From the NCBI RefSeq assembly GCF_003173735.1, contig NZ_CP029551.1:1541501-1605500 (forward strand): DNA of 64,000 nucleotides, written 5' to 3'. The notes below the pieces were generated by a model that saw nothing but the letters and a program-made list of their open reading frames with translations, did no database searches and had not been told where the DNA came from. This document shows positions 60,327-64,000 of this stretch, piece after piece (position 1 is the stretch's first letter; the number at the start of each line of letters is the position of its first letter). Position numbers and translations under genes: made by a program. The stretch comes from Methylobacterium radiodurans. Lineage in GTDB: Bacteria; Pseudomonadota; Alphaproteobacteria; Rhizobiales; Beijerinckiaceae.

Positions 60327-60974
60327 TCAGGCCGGCGGCGCGCCGGGCTGCCGCAAGGGGTGGGCCTCGGCGAATGCGGGAAGCGCGAGGCATGCCTCGG
60401 CGATGCGGGCCACGGTCGGGTAGGGCTCGGTCGGCACCGTGAAGATCTTCGTGCCGACCCACAGGCTGACGAGGCAGAGGTCGGCGTGGCTGACCTGATC
60501 GCCCTGGCAGAACCGGCCGGTCCCGGGCTCGCCCGTCAGACGCTTCTCCAGGGTCTCCAGCCCGGTGGTGAAGCTGTGGCGCACGAACGCCATCATGCGC
60601 TCCTTGGGCAGCCCGTAGGCCTCCATCAGGTAATTGCGCACCCGCGGGACGTAGAGCGGATGGGTATCGCAGGCGACGACCTGGGCGAGCGAGCGGACCC
60701 GCGCCCGGGCCCGCGGATCCTCCGGCAGGAGCCGCACGCCGCCCCGCGTCTCCTCGAGATAGTCGAGGATGGCGAGCGACTGGGTCAGCGGCGGGCCGTC
60801 GCCGTCGAAGAGCGCCGGCACCGCGCCCTGCGGGTTGATCGCCCGGAACTCCGGCTTGTGCTGATCGCCCGCGTCGAGGTCGATGAAGGTCTCCTCGTAG
60901 GAGATCTGCTTCAGCTTCAGGGCAATCCGCACCCGGAAGGCGGCGGCCGAGCGCCAGTTGCCGTACATCTTCAT
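60327..60974 (-). CDS. maiA: Maleylacetoacetate isomerase (zeta-class glutathione transferase)
   Basis: The ATG at 60974 (M-K-M-Y-G-N-W) gives 215 residues. The N-terminal thioredoxin-like domain has R-S-A-A-A-F-R-V-R-I-A-L-K-L-K, the zeta-class active-site segment (the usual S-S is S-A here), then N-P-Q-G-A-V-P-A-L and Q-S-L-A-I-L-D-Y-L-E-E-T. The helical C-terminal domain contains F-C-Q-G-D-Q-V-S-H-A-D-L-C-L-V, typical of MaiA. The enzyme uses glutathione to convert maleylacetoacetate to fumarylacetoacetate in tyrosine breakdown. No other gene of that pathway is near. Loss of one active-site Ser is worth noting, though the first Ser is retained. Confidence 0.85.
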   Translation of the reverse strand: MKMYGNWRSAAAFRVRIALKLKQISYEETFIDLDAGDQHKPEFRAINPQGAVPALFDGDGPPLTQSLAILDYLEETRGGVRLLPEDPRARARVRSLAQVVACDTHPLYVPRVRNYLMEAYGLPKERMMAFVRHSFTTGLETLEKRLTGEPGTGRFCQGDQVSHADLCLVSLWVGTKIFTVPTEPYPTVARIAEACLALPAFAEAHPLRQPGAPPA

Positions 60975-61193
60975 GCGTGTGCCTCCCGTATCGTTCCGCG
61001 GAGGACACTCCAGCGCGGCCGGAACCGCAAGGGCCGTCCCGGTCGCGATCGACCGAACGCCCCGCCATCTCCCGGCCGGGAACCTGCCCGGCGCTGCGGC
61101 GCGTTGCCCCGGCGGCCGCTTCCTGCAAAGACACGTGCTCAAGGACACGCTTCGGGCCCGCGCCGGCCCGGCGCGCCGCGACGGAGCACCGGG

Positions 61194-62207
61194 ATGCAGA
61201 TCGCCACACCCTATCTGATGTTCCTCGGCGACGTGCCGGACAAGCTCGCCGCCAAGACCGCCTACGGCATCGCCGACTGGCGTCCCGAATGGTGCGTCGG
61301 CCAGATGCGGCTCCCCGGCTGCGCGGCCGATCTCGGCATCCCGGACCTCACCCTCGACGAGGCCATCGCCAAGGGCTGCAAGACCCTGGTGATCGGCGTC
61401 GTCAACGCGGGCGGCGTGCTGCCCGAGCACTGGGTCTCGGAGATCGTGGCCGCCCTCGATGCCGGCCTCGACGTGGCGAGCGGCCTGCACGCCCGGCTCG
61501 GCGCGGTGCCGGCGATCGCCGAGGCCGCCGAGCGCAGCGGGCGCCAGCTCCACGACGTGCGCCACACCAGCGAGACCTTCGCCACCGGCAAGGGCACGCG
61601 GCGCGCAGGCCTGCGCCTGCTCACGGTCGGCACCGACTGCTCGGTCGGCAAGAAGTACACCGCGCTGGCGCTGGAGAAGGGCATGCGCGCGCGCGGCCTC
61701 GACGCGGATTTCCGCGCCACCGGACAGACCGGCGTGTTCATCTCCGGACGGGGCGTGGCCATCGACGCGGTGGTGGCCGACTTCATCTCCGGCGCCGTCG
61801 AGTGGATCGCGCCGGCCGCCGCGCCGAACCACTGGGACCTGATCGAGGGCCAGGGCTCGCTCTTCCACCCGTCCTTCGCGGGCGTCAGCCTCGGCCTCCT
61901 GCACGGCGCGCAGGCGGACGCCTTCGTGGTCTGCCACGAGCCGACCCGCACCACGATGCGCGGCGTGCAGCACCCGCTGCCGACGATCCGACAGGTGATC
62001 GACCTCACCGTGCAGCTCGGGCAGCTCACCAACCCGGAGATCCGGCCGGTCGGCATCGCGGTCAACACGCAGGCGCTGGAGGAGGCGGAAGCGCGCGCGC
62101 TCCTCGACCAGCTCGCCGCCTCGCACGGCCTGCCGGCGACCGACCCGGTGCGCTTCGGCGTGGACGGCCTCGTCGACCGGATCGTCACCGAGTTCCCGGG
62201 AGCCTGA
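61194..62207 (+). CDS. DUF1611 protein, DgcN-like (D-glutamate catabolism)
   Basis: The ATG at 61194 gives 337 residues. An N-terminal Rossmann-like part ends with V-I-G-V-V-N-A-G-G near residue 66-74. A P-loop-like segment, G-T-D-C-S-V-G-K-K-Y-T (146-156), is the DUF1611 hallmark, followed by A-T-G-Q-T-G-V-F and G-Q-G-S-L-F-H-P. DgcN was reported, with DgcA, in a D-glutamate breakdown pathway of marine bacteria, where it makes N-acetyl-D-glutamate; this is from memory. It is directly followed by a DgcA-like gene after 4 bp, which supports the assignment. The function could also be another N-acyl transfer. Confidence 0.82.
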   Translation: MQIATPYLMFLGDVPDKLAAKTAYGIADWRPEWCVGQMRLPGCAADLGIPDLTLDEAIAKGCKTLVIGVVNAGGVLPEHWVSEIVAALDAGLDVASGLHARLGAVPAIAEAAERSGRQLHDVRHTSETFATGKGTRRAGLRLLTVGTDCSVGKKYTALALEKGMRARGLDADFRATGQTGVFISGRGVAIDAVVADFISGAVEWIAPAAAPNHWDLIEGQGSLFHPSFAGVSLGLLHGAQADAFVVCHEPTRTTMRGVQHPLPTIRQVIDLTVQLGQLTNPEIRPVGIAVNTQALEEAEARALLDQLAASHGLPATDPVRFGVDGLVDRIVTEFPGA

Positions 62208-62211
62208 GGCG

Positions 62212-63198
62212 ATGACCCGCCGCCTCACCGTCGCCGTCGAGCGCTTCCCGATCGCGGGCGCCTTCACGATCTCCCGCGGCAGCCGCACGGAGACCGCCGT
62301 GGTCGTCGCGCGCGTCGCCGACGCGGCGGGCCTCGCCGGCCAGGGCGAGTGCGTGCCCTACGCCCGCTACGGCGAGAGCGTGGAGAGCGTCGCCGCGCTG
62401 ATCACGGCGCAGGACGAGGCCGTGGCGGCGGGGCTCACCCGTGCCGAGCTCCTGGAGCACCTGCCCGCCGGTGCCGCCCGCAACGCGCTGGACTGTGCGC
62501 TGCTCGACCTCGAGGCGAAGCAGCTCGGCCGGCCCGCCTACGAGATCCTGGGGCTGTCGGCCCCGGCGCCCGCGATCACCGCCTATACGCTGAGCCTCGG
62601 CACGCCGGAGAGCATGGAGGAGGCCGCCCGCAAGGCGGCCGCCCGCCCGCTCCTGAAGGTGAAGCTCGGCGGCGAGGGTGACCCCGAGCGGATCGCCGCC
62701 GTGCGCCGCGGCGCGCCGGTCTCCCGCCTCATCGTCGACGCCAACGAAGCCTGGCGGCCGGAGACGCTGGAGGCCAACCTCGCGGCCTGCGTCGCGGCCG
62801 GTGTCAGCCTGATCGAGCAGCCGCTGCCGGCGGGCGACGACGCGGCGCTCGAGGGGATGGAGCGCCCGATCCCGATCTGCGCCGACGAGAGCCTGCACGA
62901 CCGCGCCGGGCTCGACGCGCTGGCCGGCCGCTACGACGCCGTCAACATCAAGCTCGACAAGACCGGCGGGCTGACCGAGGCGGTGATGCTCGCCCACGAG
63001 GCGCGGGCGCGCGGCCTCTCGCTGATGATCGGCTGCATGGTCGGCACCTCGCTCGCCATGGCGCCCGCCATGCTACTCGCCCACCACGCGGACTACGTCG
63101 ATCTCGACGGTCCGCTGCTGCTCGCCCGTGACCGCGAGCCGTCCCTGCGCTTCGAGGGCAGCACGATCCACCCGCCGGAACCCGCCCTCTGGGGTTGA
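62212..63198 (+). CDS. DgcA-like dipeptide epimerase/racemase (enolase superfamily)
   Basis: The 328-residue protein is a muconate-lactonizing-enzyme-type enolase superfamily member. The active-site Lys pair is in L-L-K-V-K-L-G-G near residue 145, the metal ligands are in I-V-D-A-N-E-A-W and C-A-D-E-S, and the second catalytic Lys is in I-K-L-D-K-T-G-G near residue 247. These are the features of dipeptide epimerases and N-acyl amino acid racemases. Next to the DgcN-like gene it would racemise N-acetyl-D-glutamate in a D-glutamate pathway. The ATG is 4 bp after the DgcN stop. A strong hairpin overlaps its own stop codon. Confidence 0.85.
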   Translation: MTRRLTVAVERFPIAGAFTISRGSRTETAVVVARVADAAGLAGQGECVPYARYGESVESVAALITAQDEAVAAGLTRAELLEHLPAGAARNALDCALLDLEAKQLGRPAYEILGLSAPAPAITAYTLSLGTPESMEEAARKAAARPLLKVKLGGEGDPERIAAVRRGAPVSRLIVDANEAWRPETLEANLAACVAAGVSLIEQPLPAGDDAALEGMERPIPICADESLHDRAGLDALAGRYDAVNIKLDKTGGLTEAVMLAHEARARGLSLMIGCMVGTSLAMAPAMLLAHHADYVDLDGPLLLARDREPSLRFEGSTIHPPEPALWG

Positions 63199-63209
63199 GG
63201 GCGGGTTCC
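63177..63209 (+). terminator. Hairpin overlapping the dgcA-like stop
   Basis: A perfect 13-bp stem, GGAACCCGCCCTC (63177-63189) with GAGGGCGGGTTCC (63197-63209), with a 7-nt loop. It overlaps the TGA at 63196. There is no T-run directly behind it. Confidence 0.55.
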
Positions 63210-63236
63210 GGTAGATCGCGTCCGTGGCCGCGGATC

Positions 63237-63265
63237 CCCCTCTCCCCGCACGGCGGGGAGAGGGG
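63237..63265. repeat. Intergenic GC-rich palindrome
   Basis: CCCCTCTCCCCGC (63237-63249) and GCGGGGAGAGGGG (63253-63265) form a perfect 13-bp stem. The core CCTCTCCCCGC is shared with the palindrome at 7742-7765, and CTCCCC/GGGGAG with one at 16707-16722. Confidence 0.7.
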
Positions 63266-63316
63266 ATCAGCCATCTGGATTCGAATTGACGGACCGTAGG
63301 CGGTCTTGAGCCCCGC

Positions 63317-63796
63317 TCAGCGCTGCGGCGTCGCCACCACGGCGAGGCCGAGGCGGTCGAGGGCGTCGCGCAATCCCGCATCCTCGATGCGCGAGACGGC
63401 CTGGGCCACCTCGCCGCGCCGGCCGGGATCGACCTCGCGCCGCCGGGCGGGCGCGCCGGGCCGGCCGACCCGGTCCTGCTTCATCACGATCCGCCCGATG
63501 CAGGCCCAGCCGTAATGGGCGTTGATGCGCTGGATCACCACGGGTACGAGGTGCTGCAGCTCGATCGCGAACACGCTCTCGACCTGCACCACGAGAGTCC
63601 CCGAATCGGGCGCCTCGGCGCTGTTGCGGCGCTTGCGCGGCCACTCGATCCGCGCGGGGCGGCAGTAGCGGGCGAGCCGCGCGCCCACGATGTCGGGCCA
63701 GGCCGCCAGGATGTCGGTCGAGGCGAAGCCCTGCGCGGCGAAGGCCGGCCCGATGCAGCCCTCGATCAGCTCCGCCAGCGGTTTGACGCGCGCCAT
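63317..63796 (-). CDS. DUF721 (DciA-like) protein
   Basis: The 159-residue protein has the DUF721 pattern: L-A-E-L-I-E-G-C-I-G-P-A-F-A-A-Q-G-F near the start, I-L-A-A-W-P-D-I-V-G-A-R-L-A, then G-T-L-V-V-Q-V-E-S-V-F-A-I-E-L-Q-H-L-V-P-V-V-I-Q-R-I-N. The C-terminal tail of about 50 residues is Arg-rich. Proteins of this group include DciA, which loads the replicative helicase in bacteria that lack DnaC. The alphaproteobacterial members are often divergent from mutY, as here (101-bp gap). The gene is cytoplasmic and monocistronic. Confidence 0.85.
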   Translation of the reverse strand: MARVKPLAELIEGCIGPAFAAQGFASTDILAAWPDIVGARLARYCRPARIEWPRKRRNSAEAPDSGTLVVQVESVFAIELQHLVPVVIQRINAHYGWACIGRIVMKQDRVGRPGAPARRREVDPGRRGEVAQAVSRIEDAGLRDALDRLGLAVVATPQR

Positions 63797-63897
63797 GGTC
63801 TCTCGAACGCCTCAGCGGCCACGCCCGGACTGTAACCTGCCGATGGTTAACGCGGCAGCCCTTTGAACGGGCCTCCGCACCGGCTATCACCGACCCG

Positions 63898-64000
63898 ATG
63901 CCTGCGCCCGACCCGTCCGACCCGGGCCTTCCGCCCGCCCGCGCGGCCGACCTCCTCGCCTGGTACGACCGGCACCGCCGCGTCCTGCCCTGGCGGGCGC
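63898..64000 (+). CDS. mutY: A/G-specific adenine glycosylase MutY, N-terminal start (cut by window edge)
   Basis: The last 103 bases encode the first 34 residues: a Pro/Asp-rich start and then L-L-A-W-Y-D-R-H-R-R-V-L-P-W-R-A, the conserved N-terminal motif of MutY. The enzyme removes adenine mispaired with 8-oxoguanine. The catalytic residues and the iron-sulfur cluster lie past the edge. Divergence from the DUF721 gene is the usual arrangement in this group. Confidence 0.85.
   Translation, partial: MPAPDPSDPGLPPARAADLLAWYDRHRRVLPWRA

Overview
This window reads as a chromosome segment of a high-GC (about 70 %) alphaproteobacterium of the order Hyphomicrobiales, most likely Methylobacterium or a close relative. 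The order-level placement rests on a CcrM-type DNA methyltransferase, a sigma-32-family factor, a CarD regulator, an NDUFS4-like complex I subunit, a Suv3-like helicase with a long acidic/basic tail, an FdxA-type 7Fe ferredoxin, and a flgE-flgK-flgL order. The genus is an inference from memory of gene order; no search was run.

Layout. (1) 1-7338 is the right-hand end of a genomic island. It is a tight, same-strand five-gene operon: the end of a tyrosine recombinase, a 1058-aa second recombinase of VPA1269/GmtZ style, a small coiled-coil protein, a RecD2-like helicase, and a small protein that resembles GmtX. It stops just before a 43-nt copy of the 3' end of a tRNA-Pro gene (7296-7338), a probable attachment-site duplicate. 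Base composition and codon use are visibly less GC-rich than in the rest. (2) 7372-21000 is housekeeping core: complex I accessory subunit, L28, DUF3108 protein, Suv3-like helicase, S4 RNA-binding protein, ferredoxin, CarD, RpoH-type sigma factor, alpha/beta hydrolase, FkbM methyltransferase, SfsA, CinA-like protein and an FNT-family channel. (3) 20959-22140 is ccrM. (4) 22363-29979 is an exopolysaccharide locus: two GT4 glycosyltransferases, a double alpha/beta hydrolase, a WecG-family transferase, a Wzx-like flippase and a GH5 glycanase. (5) 29993-35851 is a GntR regulator divergent from a TRAP transporter (dctPQM) followed by pxpB and pxpC, without pxpA. (6) 36141-39455 (minus strand) is a TrmO-like gene followed by a FecBDE-like metal/siderophore importer. 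(7) 39650-45150 (minus strand) is flgE-flgK-flgL; FlgL is twice the usual size and carries tandem repeats. (8) 45151-47490 is a degraded patch with an RTX-repeat remnant, a small ORF, an isochorismatase pseudogene, a GntR gene and a SnoaL-like gene. (9) 47705-53223 is a branched-chain-amide-type ABC importer with a LivM-LivG-LivF triple fusion, plus a PuuE-like polysaccharide deacetylase. (10) 53363-55369 is KpsT and KpsE without a neighbouring KpsM. (11) 55536-64000 is mixed metabolism: SHOCT protein, spore-photoproduct-lyase-like radical SAM protein, nucleoside deaminase, an EthD pair, NDH-2, maleylacetoacetate isomerase, DgcN-DgcA, a DUF721/DciA-like protein, and the divergent start of mutY at the window edge.

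The strongest candidate for an under-described system is the recombinase/helicase operon at the island end. The FlgL/FlgK repeat module, the fused Liv transporter with a degenerate first ATPase signature, and the decayed catabolic cluster at 45-53 kb are the next most interesting. Coordinates were read by eye from the sequence; functional names come from motif recognition and family knowledge, not from database searches.
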